DNA of 38,932 nucleotides from Acholeplasmataceae bacterium (GCA_030603805.1 JAUVXD010000013.1:1-38932); one strand, 5' to 3'; positions 23,378-32,945 are shown, counted from the first letter of the stretch. Translations and numbers: made by a program. The notes: generated by a model from the letters alone, not told the origin.

Positions 23378-24937
23378 ATGAAAACAACGATTAAAGATTT
23401 ACTTGAACGTGCAATATTTGAGTCCTATGAAATCTTAAGTTCTGCCAATCATTTAGAAAGAAGTTTTGAAAGCATCTCCATCTTGGAAACACCAGACTTT
23501 GAAAATTACATCATAGAAAAAAGTTTGATACTTACAACGTTTTATCCTGTTAAGCAGGACGTTGAAACATTTAAGAAACTTCTTTTTGCTTTAAACAAAA
23601 AAGATACAGCTGGCATTTTTGTCAAAATGAAACGATATATTGATGTCATTCCTGAAGAGATTTTAAAACTAAGCGATCAACTCAATATTCCCATCATTGC
23701 ACTTAATTATGATGCCAATCTTTCTTTGCTTTTTAACAATATACTTAGTGAACTACAGTCCCAAGATTATTCAAATTTTGCATTTGATGCCAATTATTCT
23801 TTGTTCTTAAAACAAGTCTATGAAAATCCTTCAACTAAGACACTCATGCAAATCGTTGAGAAAATTCCTGATCTTGAGTTACTCATTCAAAATTTAGACA
23901 ACAAAACTACGTATGCTTCCCACGATCATTTACTTACCTATTTGAATCAATCTAAGAGTACAAAAAACTTATTTCAACGAATTGGTGATACTCTCTACTA
24001 TTCCGAAGATGTTATCTATGATGAAAAACCAATCTATCATTTTGTGTTCATGGCCAAAAATGACCGAAGACATATCCTTCATAATTACATCGAAATATTC
24101 AAACTCATGATCATTGTTATCCATCAAAAAAAGATTGAAAACACATTAAAACAAAATCAATTCCTTTTAAATTTCATCTCTAATGTTTCATCAAATTATA
24201 CAAACACTCAATTGATTGAAGCCAGCAAGAGATATAATTGGAATGTTATATTTCCAGTCACCTTAGTCTTGTTTTCAATCAAAGAAAATCATAAAAGTGT
24301 ATTAAACCCAAATATGATTGAATACATGCGTACTGTAATGATTAATAAATTTCATCTCAACTCAGACGAACTGAGATATACCATTATTACAGATCAGCTT
24401 CTTTTTATCGTTAATACGCTTAACACACTCAAAATAGATGAAATCATTCAAAATGTCTATCAAACGTTAAAACATAAATATCGAGATATCAGTTTTAAAA
24501 TTACATATTCCAACTTAATTGAAGAAGCTTCTGAAATAGCAAAAAAGTACTTCCAGTTATCGGAAGCACTAGTTCATGTTGAAACGAAAAATCTATCTGT
24601 TGATATTTTTAGAGAAGATCACATAAAAGTACTAAATTTACTTAAAAACATCGATTATATTCATTTGAAAGAATATGTATTTAGTTTGTTAAAACCTTTA
24701 ATTGATTATGAAAAATCAAATAATACACCTTTAATTGACACCTTACATCAGTTCATCGAGTGCAGGTTTAATATTAGATCTACTGCTGAAAAACTCTTTA
24801 TTCACTACAACTCTGTACGGTATAGACTTGATGTCATCGAGTCTTTAGGCTATCATATCACAACAGGCTCTGATGGTTTTTTTGATCTCTATTTTGGACT
24901 CTATCTTTATAGAAACTTTGAACCATCAACTCATTAG
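23378..24937 (+). CDS. PucR-family transcriptional regulator
   Basis: 519 residues from the ATG at 23378 (GAGGTG 5 bases upstream). The N-terminal half (about 1-125) is the PucR-type ligand domain, with SLILTTFYP and the IPIIALNYDANLSLLF strand-helix. A GGDEF-like relic region lies in the middle. The C-terminal helix-turn-helix (about 455-519) reads LIDTLHQFIECRFNIRSTAE, then LFIHYNSVRYRLDVIESLG, as in PucR/CdaR proteins. PucR activates purine breakdown genes in Bacillus. Divergence from the permease-amidase-FdrA operon makes it the likely activator responding to the heterocycle or an intermediate. Confidence 0.92.
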   Translation: MKTTIKDLLERAIFESYEILSSANHLERSFESISILETPDFENYIIEKSLILTTFYPVKQDVETFKKLLFALNKKDTAGIFVKMKRYIDVIPEEILKLSDQLNIPIIALNYDANLSLLFNNILSELQSQDYSNFAFDANYSLFLKQVYENPSTKTLMQIVEKIPDLELLIQNLDNKTTYASHDHLLTYLNQSKSTKNLFQRIGDTLYYSEDVIYDEKPIYHFVFMAKNDRRHILHNYIEIFKLMIIVIHQKKIENTLKQNQFLLNFISNVSSNYTNTQLIEASKRYNWNVIFPVTLVLFSIKENHKSVLNPNMIEYMRTVMINKFHLNSDELRYTIITDQLLFIVNTLNTLKIDEIIQNVYQTLKHKYRDISFKITYSNLIEEASEIAKKYFQLSEALVHVETKNLSVDIFREDHIKVLNLLKNIDYIHLKEYVFSLLKPLIDYEKSNNTPLIDTLHQFIECRFNIRSTAEKLFIHYNSVRYRLDVIESLGYHITTGSDGFFDLYFGLYLYRNFEPSTH

Positions 24938-26175
24938 ACAGACTCCAGTCTGTCTTTTTTGATGGATTCAGCGATATGACTTGCTGCTAGTCTACCCGTA
25001 GATAAAGCAATCGTCATATTAAACCCGCCTATAGGACCTTGTAAATCCGTAACTTCACCTGCAAAATATAGTGCAGGTATTTTTTTTACAGACATCGATT
25101 TTGGATCAAGTGTTGAAACATCCACGCCACCTGCATTCACAAATGCTCTTTCAATCGATTCCACACGATCGATTTTGACAGTAAATGCAGTGAGTGCTGA
25201 AATGATGAGTTGCAAATCTTTTTTTGAAATTTCATTGATACGCTTATTACTGCCCAAAATTGATTGTACGATACCTTGGGCTACTTTATGAGGCGTTAAG
25301 GTTTCAATGACCTGTAAAATGAATGATTTTTCTAAGCCTTTTTGAATCATAAAGGATCGAAGTTCTTCTTCGGATTGATGAATCAATGGAAAGGCAATTT
25401 GGTTTTTACCTTTTAAGAGTGCATGATAAATATCTTCTGAAGCATGTAAGATGACAGGTCCAGATAAGCCAAAGTGGGTAAAGAGTAAATCACCATGATG
25501 GGTAATGGGTGTGCCTAAAATTTTAACTGTTGTTTTTTCGATAGCAATTCCTTGCCAAAATCTAAAATGATCCTTAATTTGATCAGAATATACATAGGTT
25601 TCTGCTGGTGTAAATGGAATGGTATTTACCCCAAGAAATTGCGCAAATCTAATGCCATCACCACTACTTCCGACACTAGGATATGCCTTAGAACCTGTAG
25701 TAATAAGGAGTTTTTTACATTGATAATGTCCTTGGTTTGTTTCTAGTTCAAAGATTTCGTTTTCATAAGTCACTGACTTTAGTGACGTTGTCAGTACAAT
25801 ACGATTGGAATCAATGCCTTTTAGAAGCGCATCAACGACACTTTGGCTTTGATGCGTTTCAGGAAAATACTTAAAATTATTTTCAAGCAAGAGGTTAAGT
25901 CCTTTTTCTTTAAAAAAGTCAACAACATCACGTGTACCAAACTGATTGAGGGCATGGTATAAAAACCGCTTATGCTTCATATTGAGCGATTGAATAAATT
26001 GATCAACGGATAAATTATTGGTGACATTACATCTTTTTCCACCTGTAAGTAAGATTTTCTTCCCTACACGTTCATTCTTTTCTAACAAAAGATAGTTAAT
26101 CTTTTGAGATTGCAGCATGTTTGAAGCCATTAATCCTGCTGGACCACCACCAACAACAATTGCATCATAGATCAT
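24934..26175 (-). CDS. HI0933-family (YhiN) FAD-dependent oxidoreductase
   Basis: 413 residues. The N-terminal FAD-binding motif VVGGGPAGLMASNMLQ (residues 7-22) is followed by GGKRCNVTNN (about 47-56), a hallmark of the HI0933 family. The C-terminus has YFAGEVTDLQGPIGGFNMTI-like flavin contacts. The biochemical role of the family is still unclear; it is widespread as a single-copy gene. Its last bases overlap the stop of the PucR-type gene in a convergent arrangement. Family assignment is firm. Confidence 0.92.
   Translation of the reverse strand: MIYDAIVVGGGPAGLMASNMLQSQKINYLLLEKNERVGKKILLTGGKRCNVTNNLSVDQFIQSLNMKHKRFLYHALNQFGTRDVVDFFKEKGLNLLLENNFKYFPETHQSQSVVDALLKGIDSNRIVLTTSLKSVTYENEIFELETNQGHYQCKKLLITTGSKAYPSVGSSGDGIRFAQFLGVNTIPFTPAETYVYSDQIKDHFRFWQGIAIEKTTVKILGTPITHHGDLLFTHFGLSGPVILHASEDIYHALLKGKNQIAFPLIHQSEEELRSFMIQKGLEKSFILQVIETLTPHKVAQGIVQSILGSNKRINEISKKDLQLIISALTAFTVKIDRVESIERAFVNAGGVDVSTLDPKSMSVKKIPALYFAGEVTDLQGPIGGFNMTIALSTGRLAASHIAESIKKDRLESV
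24936..24960 (+). terminator. Terminator after the PucR-type gene
   Basis: An 8-bp stem AGACAGAC/GTCTGTCT with a 4-base loop, then TTTTT. It lies inside the coding end of the convergent HI0933 gene, so only the plus-strand gene uses it. Confidence 0.8.
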
Positions 26176-26261
26176 AAACTCATAACTCCAATTCTTTTTG
26201 ACTTAATTCTATTATATGTCATTTATGCTATACTAAAAGAAAATAATGACAGGAGAATCCT

Positions 26262-27695
26262 ATGAATTCTAATCAAAATGTCCTGCATATTGGCAAAAAA
26301 ACATTCTTAAATGTTGTTTATATTTTGTTAGGGTTAATGCTTGGTGCTGGAATTTTGACGTTGTTTATTCCAGCAGGTGCATACTCAAGAATGCCAGACG
26401 GTACAGTCATCAATGGTACATTTACCTATCTTAATGATGTCAATTATCCGATATGGCGCTGGTTTACTGCACCTTTTGAAGTCTTTTTAACTTCAGATGG
26501 TATCAGTGTCATTGTGATAGGACTCTTTTTACTTATTTTAGGGGGTACATTTACTCTCATGGATAAAACCGGTGGCATTCAAGTGCTGATCAAGCGTTTG
26601 ATTCATCGTTTTAAAAATCAAAAATATATACTTTTACGTTTAGTTATCTTAATTTTTATGCTATTCGGTGCTTTTTTTGGAATCTTTGAGGAATCGCTTG
26701 CACTACTTCCAATCTTGATTTTACTTTCTTTATCGATGGGTTGGGATACAATGACTGGTTTAGGGATGTGTTTACTTGCGGCTGGTTTTGGATTTGCAAC
26801 TGCGATTACAAATCCTTTTTCAATAGGTATTGCATCGAGTCTTGCTGACACAAAACTCTTAAGTGGCATCTTGTATCGACTGTTTATTTTTGCCATCATG
26901 TATGGTTTGCTTCAGTTTTTCTTAGTTCGATATGCTAAAAAAATAGAGCTTAACCCAAAGAGCTCAATGACTTATGAATCTGATCAACTTAAAGTTAAAG
27001 ATTTCGATTTAAATCAGGCATTACCTTATGACAATGAAAGCATCATATTTAAAGCTTATGTCACTTTATTTATTGTGCTTATGGCTGGAATCATTGGTGC
27101 AGGATTGTTAGAATTATTTTTTGATATTGCCATTCCTGCTATTCCTTTGATGGCGCTCATCTTTTTAATTGGAGGACTAAGTTGTGGGTTTATTGTGACT
27201 AAAAACTTAAAGTTTACATTTAAGAAATTTTCGAGTGGTATGCTCAGTGTCGCACCTGCATTTATCCTCATTTTACTTGCTGTTTCTGTAAAGCACATCA
27301 TCACTGAATCCATGGTCATGGATACCCTCTTATACCATTTATCAAGTCGTCTGATTGATACTTCACCAGTCGTTGCGATTATCTTTATTTATGGTCTTGT
27401 TCTATTGATTCAATTTTTTATTGGTTCTGCTTCTGCTAAAGCATTCTTAATCATTCCACTTCTTGTTCAGCTTGTCACACTGGTTGGATTGAGTAAGGAA
27501 TCTGCCATCTTAGCGTTTGTGTTTGCTGATGGGTATACCAATGTGATTTTTCCAACCAACGGGGTACTCTTGATTGGTCTAAGTATGGCTCAAGTAGGCT
27601 ATTCTAAGTGGTTTAAGTTTACTTATAAGCTACAGATTGTTACTTTTGTACTTACGATCATTTTCTTAATTATTGCAATCTATATAGGCTATTAA
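26262..27695 (+). CDS. YfcC/ArcD-like carrier, probably for amino acids or peptides
   Basis: A 477-residue membrane protein with about 12 helices. The N-terminal LFIPAGAYSRMPDG, the GGTFTLMDKTGG segment, the FFGIFEESLALLPIL helix and the C-terminal GSASAKAFLIIPLL and FADGYTNVIFPTNGVLL are characteristic of the YfcC family (C4-dicarboxylate/basic amino acid carrier group). Relatives include arginine:ornithine antiporters, and many neighbour peptidases. AGGAG stands 6 bases before the ATG. It is followed convergently by an Asp/Glu racemase, which may or may not be linked. The substrate is unknown. Confidence 0.85.
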   Translation: MNSNQNVLHIGKKTFLNVVYILLGLMLGAGILTLFIPAGAYSRMPDGTVINGTFTYLNDVNYPIWRWFTAPFEVFLTSDGISVIVIGLFLLILGGTFTLMDKTGGIQVLIKRLIHRFKNQKYILLRLVILIFMLFGAFFGIFEESLALLPILILLSLSMGWDTMTGLGMCLLAAGFGFATAITNPFSIGIASSLADTKLLSGILYRLFIFAIMYGLLQFFLVRYAKKIELNPKSSMTYESDQLKVKDFDLNQALPYDNESIIFKAYVTLFIVLMAGIIGAGLLELFFDIAIPAIPLMALIFLIGGLSCGFIVTKNLKFTFKKFSSGMLSVAPAFILILLAVSVKHIITESMVMDTLLYHLSSRLIDTSPVVAIIFIYGLVLLIQFFIGSASAKAFLIIPLLVQLVTLVGLSKESAILAFVFADGYTNVIFPTNGVLLIGLSMAQVGYSKWFKFTYKLQIVTFVLTIIFLIIAIYIGY

Positions 27696-27701
27696 AAAAT
27701 G

Positions 27702-27737
27702 AAATGCGTATCCAAAATGGCATACGCATTTTTTTAT
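27702..27737. terminator. Bidirectional terminator between the carrier and racemase genes
   Basis: Arms AAATGCGTATCC (27702-27713) and GGCATACGCATTT (27719-27731) with one bulge, followed by T on the plus strand and on the minus strand. Confidence 0.85.
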
Positions 27738-28429
27738 GGTTTTAAAAGTTCTTGAACGATCTTTTCAACATGGATTTCAAGTGTATTGAATAAGGGTAAC
27801 TCTAAATCTTGTTGATGAATAAGTAATGGAATTTCTGTACATCCAAGAATGACACCATCCATTTTTTCTTCTTCAAATATATGATTGATGATATCCAAAA
27901 ATTTGTTTTTACTTTCCTCTTTAAATAGTCCTCTAATCAGTTCTTGATAAATGGTTCGATGAATGAATGCTTGATCTCTTGGGCTTGGAGTGATCATGTC
28001 AATCTTCTTTTGTTTAAAGATATCTGAATACATCGTGCTACCCATGGTATAAATTGTACCTAAGAGTAGTACTTTTTTTAAACCTTTTTCTGATACTTTT
28101 TGAGCGGTTGCTTCTGCAATATGGATTAAAGGCAATCCCACACGCTTTTCAACATCTTTGGCTACAAGATGAACTGTATTCGCACAAAGTGCTATTTGGT
28201 CTGCACCAGCATGTTTAAGTTTATTACCTTCTTGAGAAAGTCTATCTTCGATTTGCTTCCAGTCATTTAATTTCAACAATTGCTCAAGTTCTGCATAATC
28301 AAAGGAATAAAGAAGGATTTTTGCAGAGTGTGATCCACCCAATCTTTTTTGAATATCCTGGTTAATTAAACGATAATACTCTAAAGTCGATTCATAACTC
28401 ATGCCACCTAGCAATCCGATTGTCTTCAT
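27734..28429 (-). CDS. Aspartate/glutamate racemase-family protein
   Basis: 231 residues. The two-cysteine active site of the PLP-independent racemases is clear: Cys82 in LCANTVH and Cys197 in LGCTEIPLL. The N-terminus IGLLGGMSYEST is typical of the YgeA/RacX branch, which includes broad-specificity amino acid racemases. It probably supplies a D-amino acid such as D-aspartate or D-glutamate. A palindrome and a TATACT box lie upstream. It is convergent with the YfcC-type carrier. The exact amino acid is unknown. Confidence 0.9.
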   Translation of the reverse strand: MKTIGLLGGMSYESTLEYYRLINQDIQKRLGGSHSAKILLYSFDYAELEQLLKLNDWKQIEDRLSQEGNKLKHAGADQIALCANTVHLVAKDVEKRVGLPLIHIAEATAQKVSEKGLKKVLLLGTIYTMGSTMYSDIFKQKKIDMITPSPRDQAFIHRTIYQELIRGLFKEESKNKFLDIINHIFEEEKMDGVILGCTEIPLLIHQQDLELPLFNTLEIHVEKIVQELLKP

Positions 28430-28466
28430 TAAATCATCCCTTCCTTAACTTAAGTATAACACGAAC

Positions 28467-28482
28467 CAAATCTTTAGATTTG
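28467..28482. promoter_or_regulatory. Palindrome upstream of the racemase gene
   Basis: A perfect inverted repeat CAAATC-TTTA-GATTTG just upstream of the minus-strand -10 TATACT (complement of 28453-28458). It covers the -35 region and may be an operator. The binding protein is unknown. Confidence 0.35.
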
Positions 28483-28532
28483 CCAAATTCCAAGATTTCT
28501 TGTCGTATTTTCTCCACATTTAAGCAACTCTT

Positions 28533-28561
28533 TTGATTAGCTGACCTAAAATCGCTATAGT
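28533..28561 (+). promoter_or_regulatory. Promoter of trhO
   Basis: TTGATT (28533-28538), an exact 17-base spacer and TATAGT (28556-28561), 33 bases before the ATG. Confidence 0.6.
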
Positions 28562-28594
28562 ATTACTAGAAAGCTATTAAAGGAGTTTAACAAC

Positions 28595-29503
28595 ATGCAA
28601 GCATATCGTGTCCTACTCTACTATCATTATGTCCATATCGAAGATCCAGAAACTGAGCGTTTGAATCATCTAGAGTTTTGTAAATCATTAGGCCTTTTAG
28701 GAAGAGTTTTTATCTCATCTGAAGGAATCAACGGTACAGTTTCAGGAACTATTGAACAAACCAATCACTATATGAATTACTTAGAATCTTCTCCTTTGTT
28801 TAAGGGTATTGTTTTTAAAATAGATGAATCTGATCATCATGTCTTTAAAAAAATGCATGTTCGCGTCAAAAATGAACTTGTAAACTTTAGACTTGAAGAT
28901 GACATTAATCCACTTGAACTCACTGGAAGATACGTAGAACCCGAAGAGTTTTTTCTAGCACTTCATGATCCAAATACGGTTGTTATCGATGCTAGAAATA
29001 CCTATGAGTATGACTTAGGTCATTTTAGAGGGGCCATTAAGCCAGAAATTCAATACTTTAGAGAATTACCTGATTGGATTAGAGAACATAAACATTTGCT
29101 TGAAGGTAAAAAGATTTTGACCTATTGCACCGGTGGTGTTCGTTGTGAAAAATTTTCGGGCTGGCTTAAAAGAGAAGGCTTTAATGATGTGGGTCAACTC
29201 CATGGCGGTATTGTCACTTATGGTAAAGACCCAATCGCTCAAGGACAACTTTGGGATGGTCATTGCTATGTCTTTGATCAAAGAATTAGTGTACCCATCA
29301 ATCGTTTAGAACATGTGATTGTAGGAAAAGATTATTTTACGGGTGAACCCTGTGAACGCTATATTAATTGTGCCAATCCTGAATGTAATAAACAAATTTT
29401 ATGTTCAGAAGAAAACGAACAAAAGTATTTAGGCTCATGCAGTGATGCATGTCGAACACATCCAAGAAATCGTTTCATTTTAAAAAATAAAAATCAAAAC
29501 TAG
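28595..29503 (+). CDS. trhO: tRNA uridine-34 hydroxylase (TrhO, rhodanese family)
   Basis: 302 residues. TrhO helps form 5-hydroxyuridine at the tRNA wobble position, a step toward 5-methoxy- or carboxymethoxyuridine, using molecular oxygen. An N-terminal acylphosphatase-like domain (about 1-100, with EGINGTVSG) is followed by a rhodanese domain with catalytic Cys178 in [15 protein letters not shown] Cys-rich end ([22 protein letters not shown]) looks zinc-binding. AAAGGAG precedes the ATG. Use of O2 is noteworthy if the host is an anaerobe; a prephenate-dependent alternative route (TrhP) is known in other bacteria. Confidence 0.95.
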   Translation: MQAYRVLLYYHYVHIEDPETERLNHLEFCKSLGLLGRVFISSEGINGTVSGTIEQTNHYMNYLESSPLFKGIVFKIDESDHHVFKKMHVRVKNELVNFRLEDDINPLELTGRYVEPEEFFLALHDPNTVVIDARNTYEYDLGHFRGAIKPEIQYFRELPDWIREHKHLLEGKKILTYCTGGVRCEKFSGWLKREGFNDVGQLHGGIVTYGKDPIAQGQLWDGHCYVFDQRISVPINRLEHVIVGKDYFTGEPCERYINCANPECNKQILCSEENEQKYLGSCSDACRTHPRNRFILKNKNQN

Positions 29504-29569
29504 TCATAAGCATTCAGCTCTTTTCATGTTAAACTATGAACATGATTTATGAAACAAGAGGACTAAAAG

Positions 29570-30784
29570 ATGACATTATTATATCGCTTAATTCAATGGG
29601 TATTAAAGATTGCCTCTAAGTTTTTGCCATGGCGTGAACCTAAATGCCTTGAGGGAGAACATAGTCTTGTTTTACTCAGAGAACACTTAGAAAACATGTC
29701 TTATCAAAACTATATGATTGTCACAGATCAAGGCATGGTTAAATCTGGACTACTCAAGCATTTAAAAGAATCGTTGCACAGTCCAAAATATCAACTGCAT
29801 GTCAATGATGAGACCATACCCAATCCAACCATTCAAAACATAGATGATGCTTATCAAATTTACTTAAATAATCATTGTGAAGCCATCATAGGCTTTGGTG
29901 GGGGTTCTGCAATGGATGCAGCAAAAGGATTAGCTATTCGAGTAAGATATCCAAAGAAACCCATTAAAAAATTTAAAGGTATCTTGAAGATACATAAGAA
30001 ACTCCCTTATCTAGTGATGATACCAACAACTGCTGGTACAGGTAGTGAAACAACACTTGCTGCAGTCATATCAGATCCTAAGACTCATGAAAAGTATGCC
30101 ATTATGGATATGCATTTAATGCCAAAGATCGCTGTATTAGATCCTTACTTGCTACAAAATCTTCCAAGTTTTTTCACAGCAACCACTGGTATGGATGCAC
30201 TAACTCATGCCATTGAAGCTTATCTAAGTCTTGGAGCTACCAAAAAAACGAGACTTAAGAGTATCTCTGCGATTCAAGTCATTTTCGAAACACTTGAAGC
30301 TTCCTATCATCATCCAAAGGACTTAAGTCTTCGATTAAAAATGTTAAAAGCTTCCTATGATGCAGGTTATGCATTTACGAGAGCTTATGTAGGTAACATT
30401 CACGCGATTGCACATACCTTTGGTGGCTTTTATCAGATTCCACATGGTTATGCAAATGCAATCATCATGCCCTATGTCTTATCATATTCACTGCCAAAAA
30501 TCGAAAAAAAACTTGCCATGATTGCGGATTTAACACATCTTTGTGAAAACTCAGATACAATCACTGACAAAGCTAAGAAAGTTATTTCAAAAATAGAATC
30601 TATGAATCAAGCCATGTCCATCCCAAATCAAATTGAAATCGAACATGATCTACATCTTGAAGAAATGATTCACCGTGCTTTAATAGAAGCAAACCCACTC
30701 TATCCAGTCCCACATATTTATTCTAAAAAAGACTTTAAAACGATTTATAATCAAGTCATTGCAATTCAATCAAAGTCATCATAA
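29570..30784 (+). CDS. Iron-containing alcohol dehydrogenase
   Basis: 404 residues of the group III NAD(P)-dependent alcohol dehydrogenases, which reduce aldehydes in fermentation. The nucleotide-binding motif FGGGSAMDAAKG is at about 109-120 and TTAGTGSETT at 153-162. Metal ligands are Asp209 and His213 (MDALTHAIEAY), His278 (GNIHAIAH) and His292 (IPHG), with the 14-residue gap between the last two as in FucO. An N-terminal extension of about 25 residues (LLYRLIQWVLKIASKFLP) is amphipathic and unusual. It may associate with the membrane. Substrate unknown; a butanol/ethanol-type role is probable. Confidence 0.92.
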   Translation: MTLLYRLIQWVLKIASKFLPWREPKCLEGEHSLVLLREHLENMSYQNYMIVTDQGMVKSGLLKHLKESLHSPKYQLHVNDETIPNPTIQNIDDAYQIYLNNHCEAIIGFGGGSAMDAAKGLAIRVRYPKKPIKKFKGILKIHKKLPYLVMIPTTAGTGSETTLAAVISDPKTHEKYAIMDMHLMPKIAVLDPYLLQNLPSFFTATTGMDALTHAIEAYLSLGATKKTRLKSISAIQVIFETLEASYHHPKDLSLRLKMLKASYDAGYAFTRAYVGNIHAIAHTFGGFYQIPHGYANAIIMPYVLSYSLPKIEKKLAMIADLTHLCENSDTITDKAKKVISKIESMNQAMSIPNQIEIEHDLHLEEMIHRALIEANPLYPVPHIYSKKDFKTIYNQVIAIQSKSS

Positions 30785-30787
30785 TCA

Positions 30788-30823
30788 AAAGGGTCTGAGG
30801 CATAGTGCTTCAGACCCTTTTTT
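30788..30823. terminator. Bidirectional terminator after the alcohol dehydrogenase gene
   Basis: A 12-bp stem GGGTCTGAGGCA/TGCTTCAGACCC (one G-T pair) with T-rich flanks on both strands, between convergent genes. Confidence 0.88.
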
Positions 30824-30826
30824 GGA

Positions 30827-31336
30827 TTAGAAATCGTCATCTTTTTTCTCGTGTTCAATGATAATGTTTTTAAACTTTGCTTTAATCGACTCAGCACCAA
30901 AGTTAACAAAAGCATTTTTCTGAGGGAAAAACAGTGTATTAATGATTGGTATTAAAAGGAAAATAATCCATGTAGGATGCCATTCATTTGTTATAAATCC
31001 AATCGTTAAAAATGCTGCGGTAACAAACACTCCGACAAGTTTTCTTGCATCAATTCTTTTTTCTACAATCAAATTAACCAGTGGAATCAATAAAAAGACA
31101 ACCCAACCTGGATGCCATAACTCAAAACCAAATCCGAGCCATAAAAAGGCAACAACGCATAAAAGAGGCATACTTTCAGATAATCTTTTTAATGGATTAC
31201 CCGTGAGTAATATCCAAGATATAGGAATGAGTAAAAAAAACGTCCATCCCAGACTCCAATTATTTAAATAAAGTCCCGACGCTAGAAATAGTAAAACACT
31301 GATTAAAGGTACCGCTGATAAAATTCTTTTTTTCAT
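30827..31336 (-). CDS. Membrane protein made of three W-P-W-F-L-L-I-P repeats
   Basis: 169 residues with about six hydrophobic segments. Three internal copies of one unit occur: NNWSLGWTFFLLIPI, ELWHPGWVVFLLIPL and NEWHPTWIIFLLIPI, spaced about 45 residues apart, each followed by a short basic loop. The charged tail (EHEKKDDDF) is cytosolic. Similar W-H-P-x-W repeats are seen in small membrane proteins of Bacillota, often fused to or next to helix-turn-helix or signalling proteins, but no function is established. No signal peptide beyond the first helix. It is monocistronic. Confidence 0.7.
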   Translation of the reverse strand: MKKRILSAVPLISVLLFLASGLYLNNWSLGWTFFLLIPISWILLTGNPLKRLSESMPLLCVVAFLWLGFGFELWHPGWVVFLLIPLVNLIVEKRIDARKLVGVFVTAAFLTIGFITNEWHPTWIIFLLIPIINTLFFPQKNAFVNFGAESIKAKFKNIIIEHEKKDDDF

Positions 31337-31451
31337 CTTGATTCACATCCTTTTATTTTTCATTCATATTATATAATTTTTGTTGCATGAATGGTACTAT
31401 TTTCTATAAAATACTTTAAACTATGAGTAAGATACATGAGGAGGTTTTTTT

Positions 31452-32198
31452 ATGAAAGCAATCTTTACTGGACTCAACGGTACTGTTGCTCCAGCTGTCG
31501 CAAACTACTTCAAAAAACAAGGTTACCAAATTATCCCCTATGATCGAACGGTGATTCCAGTGGATCAAGCATTAGAAATCATGAATTTCATCAAACTCCA
31601 CCAACCCAATGTGATCTTACACTTTGCAATGGGCTCTCCTGAGTGGGCACGTATACTTGCTGATATCTCACTTCATGAAAACATAAAGTTCGTTTATATC
31701 AGTACAGTCAGTGTTTATGGACCTGAGACAGAAGGCCCCATTACCATTGACATCAAACCTAATGCATCTGATCAATACGGTCAATATAAAATCATATCTG
31801 AGCAAGCTGTAATGAAAGCTAATCCAAATGCTTATATCCTTAGAATTGGATGGCAAATTGGAACTTCGCCAGGTTCTAATAATATGATTGACTATCTCGA
31901 TAAGCAAATCACTCAATACGGATTGATCCAGGCATCCAAAAACTGGTATCCCTCATGTTCATTTCTTGAAGATACTGCTGAATCCATTTATGATACCATC
32001 CATCGACTAAATCCTGATATCTATCTTTTAAACTCCAATGATCGATATCATTTCTATGATATTGTAAGGATACTTTCAACGATCCATCCCTCATTTAAAG
32101 TTGTCGAACAAAATGAATTTATTCAAAACAATCAAATGATTGATGAACGTGTTAAAATTAGAAAACTTTCCGAAAGATTTTCTTCAATCAAGCTTTGA
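31452..32198 (+). CDS. RmlD-like NAD(P)-dependent sugar-nucleotide reductase/epimerase-family protein
   Basis: 248 residues of the extended short-chain dehydrogenase family. The Rossmann start is FTGLNGTVAPAVANYF (residues 5-20). The active site has the STVSVYG segment and YGQYK (Tyr/Lys pair near 117-121). Overall length and IYLLNSNDRYHFYDIVR near the end suit the RmlD/dTDP-4-dehydrorhamnose reductase branch, but no other rhamnose gene is near, so I do not claim that activity. GAGGAGG stands 8-10 bases before the ATG. It is a single gene. Confidence 0.8.
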   Translation: MKAIFTGLNGTVAPAVANYFKKQGYQIIPYDRTVIPVDQALEIMNFIKLHQPNVILHFAMGSPEWARILADISLHENIKFVYISTVSVYGPETEGPITIDIKPNASDQYGQYKIISEQAVMKANPNAYILRIGWQIGTSPGSNNMIDYLDKQITQYGLIQASKNWYPSCSFLEDTAESIYDTIHRLNPDIYLLNSNDRYHFYDIVRILSTIHPSFKVVEQNEFIQNNQMIDERVKIRKLSERFSSIKL

Positions 32199-32213
32199 TT
32201 TCATCTGGCTTCA

Positions 32214-32242
32214 TTGCAAAAAATAACGATTTGCTATATAAT
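32214..32242 (+). promoter_or_regulatory. Promoter of the 221-residue membrane protein gene
   Basis: TTGCAA (32214-32219), an exact 17-base spacer and TATAAT (32237-32242), followed by AAGGAGG before the ATG. Confidence 0.65.
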
Positions 32243-32273
32243 TTGATTAGAGTCTTATCAAGGAGGATTCACT

Positions 32274-32939
32274 ATGAGTAAAATGAAATATGGCTATGGA
32301 TGGGTACTTAAATTCATCTTGGCAGCAATCTTAATTGGCATTGGGATCTACATGATCTTTGCAGATGAAGTTGTTTATTTAATTACAGGTGTTGGTATTG
32401 TCATCTTTTCAATCTTCAGGGTTGTTCCTCTCTTGAAGTCGCTTAATAAAGAGGTTTTGCGCACAATCAATTTGATTGAAATTATCTTTGATACACTCAT
32501 TGGTGGCGTGATGATTTATATTGCCATCACAAGAGATCTTGCAAATGAACAAGTTTGGAGTTTTGTCTATCGTTATGCACTTGCATTCTTCTTCTATGCA
32601 CGTGGTTTAGTTTATTTCAATTCAGTTGTCTTCTTTGGCGAAAAAACCGAAGTTCCAAAATTTTGGATTCATATCTTTTCATTAACTTTAGGTACAGTGA
32701 TTGCTGTTTTACAAGGTTTTGATTATGGCACAGTTGGATTATTCATTCTCTTCGTATCTTTAATTGGTGCTGCATATCTTGGTTATGATGGATTTGGTGG
32801 CTATAAGAAATATAGAGAATATGCGAAAGAATTAAATCAAGGCAAAGAAGCTCAAAAAACTAAAGATGCTGAAGTTGAAAAAGAAGCTCCAAAACCACTA
32901 AAAGATGAAGTCGAAAAGGATCGTCCATACGTTAATTAA
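32274..32939 (+). CDS. Six-helix membrane protein with charged tail (HdeD/DUF308-like)
   Basis: 221 residues. Six hydrophobic segments in three pairs fill about residues 8-180. A Lys/Glu-rich cytosolic tail follows (about 185-221, for example KEAQKTKDAEVEKEAPK). The three-pair architecture resembles HdeD/DUF308 proteins, which are linked to acid or other stress, but motif support is weak. A strong promoter and AAGGAGG site suggest good expression. It has its own terminator. No partner genes are evident. Confidence 0.55.
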   Translation: MSKMKYGYGWVLKFILAAILIGIGIYMIFADEVVYLITGVGIVIFSIFRVVPLLKSLNKEVLRTINLIEIIFDTLIGGVMIYIAITRDLANEQVWSFVYRYALAFFFYARGLVYFNSVVFFGEKTEVPKFWIHIFSLTLGTVIAVLQGFDYGTVGLFILFVSLIGAAYLGYDGFGGYKKYREYAKELNQGKEAQKTKDAEVEKEAPKPLKDEVEKDRPYVN

Positions 32940-32945
32940 ACGATG

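Noticed and set aside
31668-32094. Minus-strand frames within the RmlD-like gene
   Set aside because: They mirror a convincing Rossmann-fold gene and have no ribosome site or family signature.
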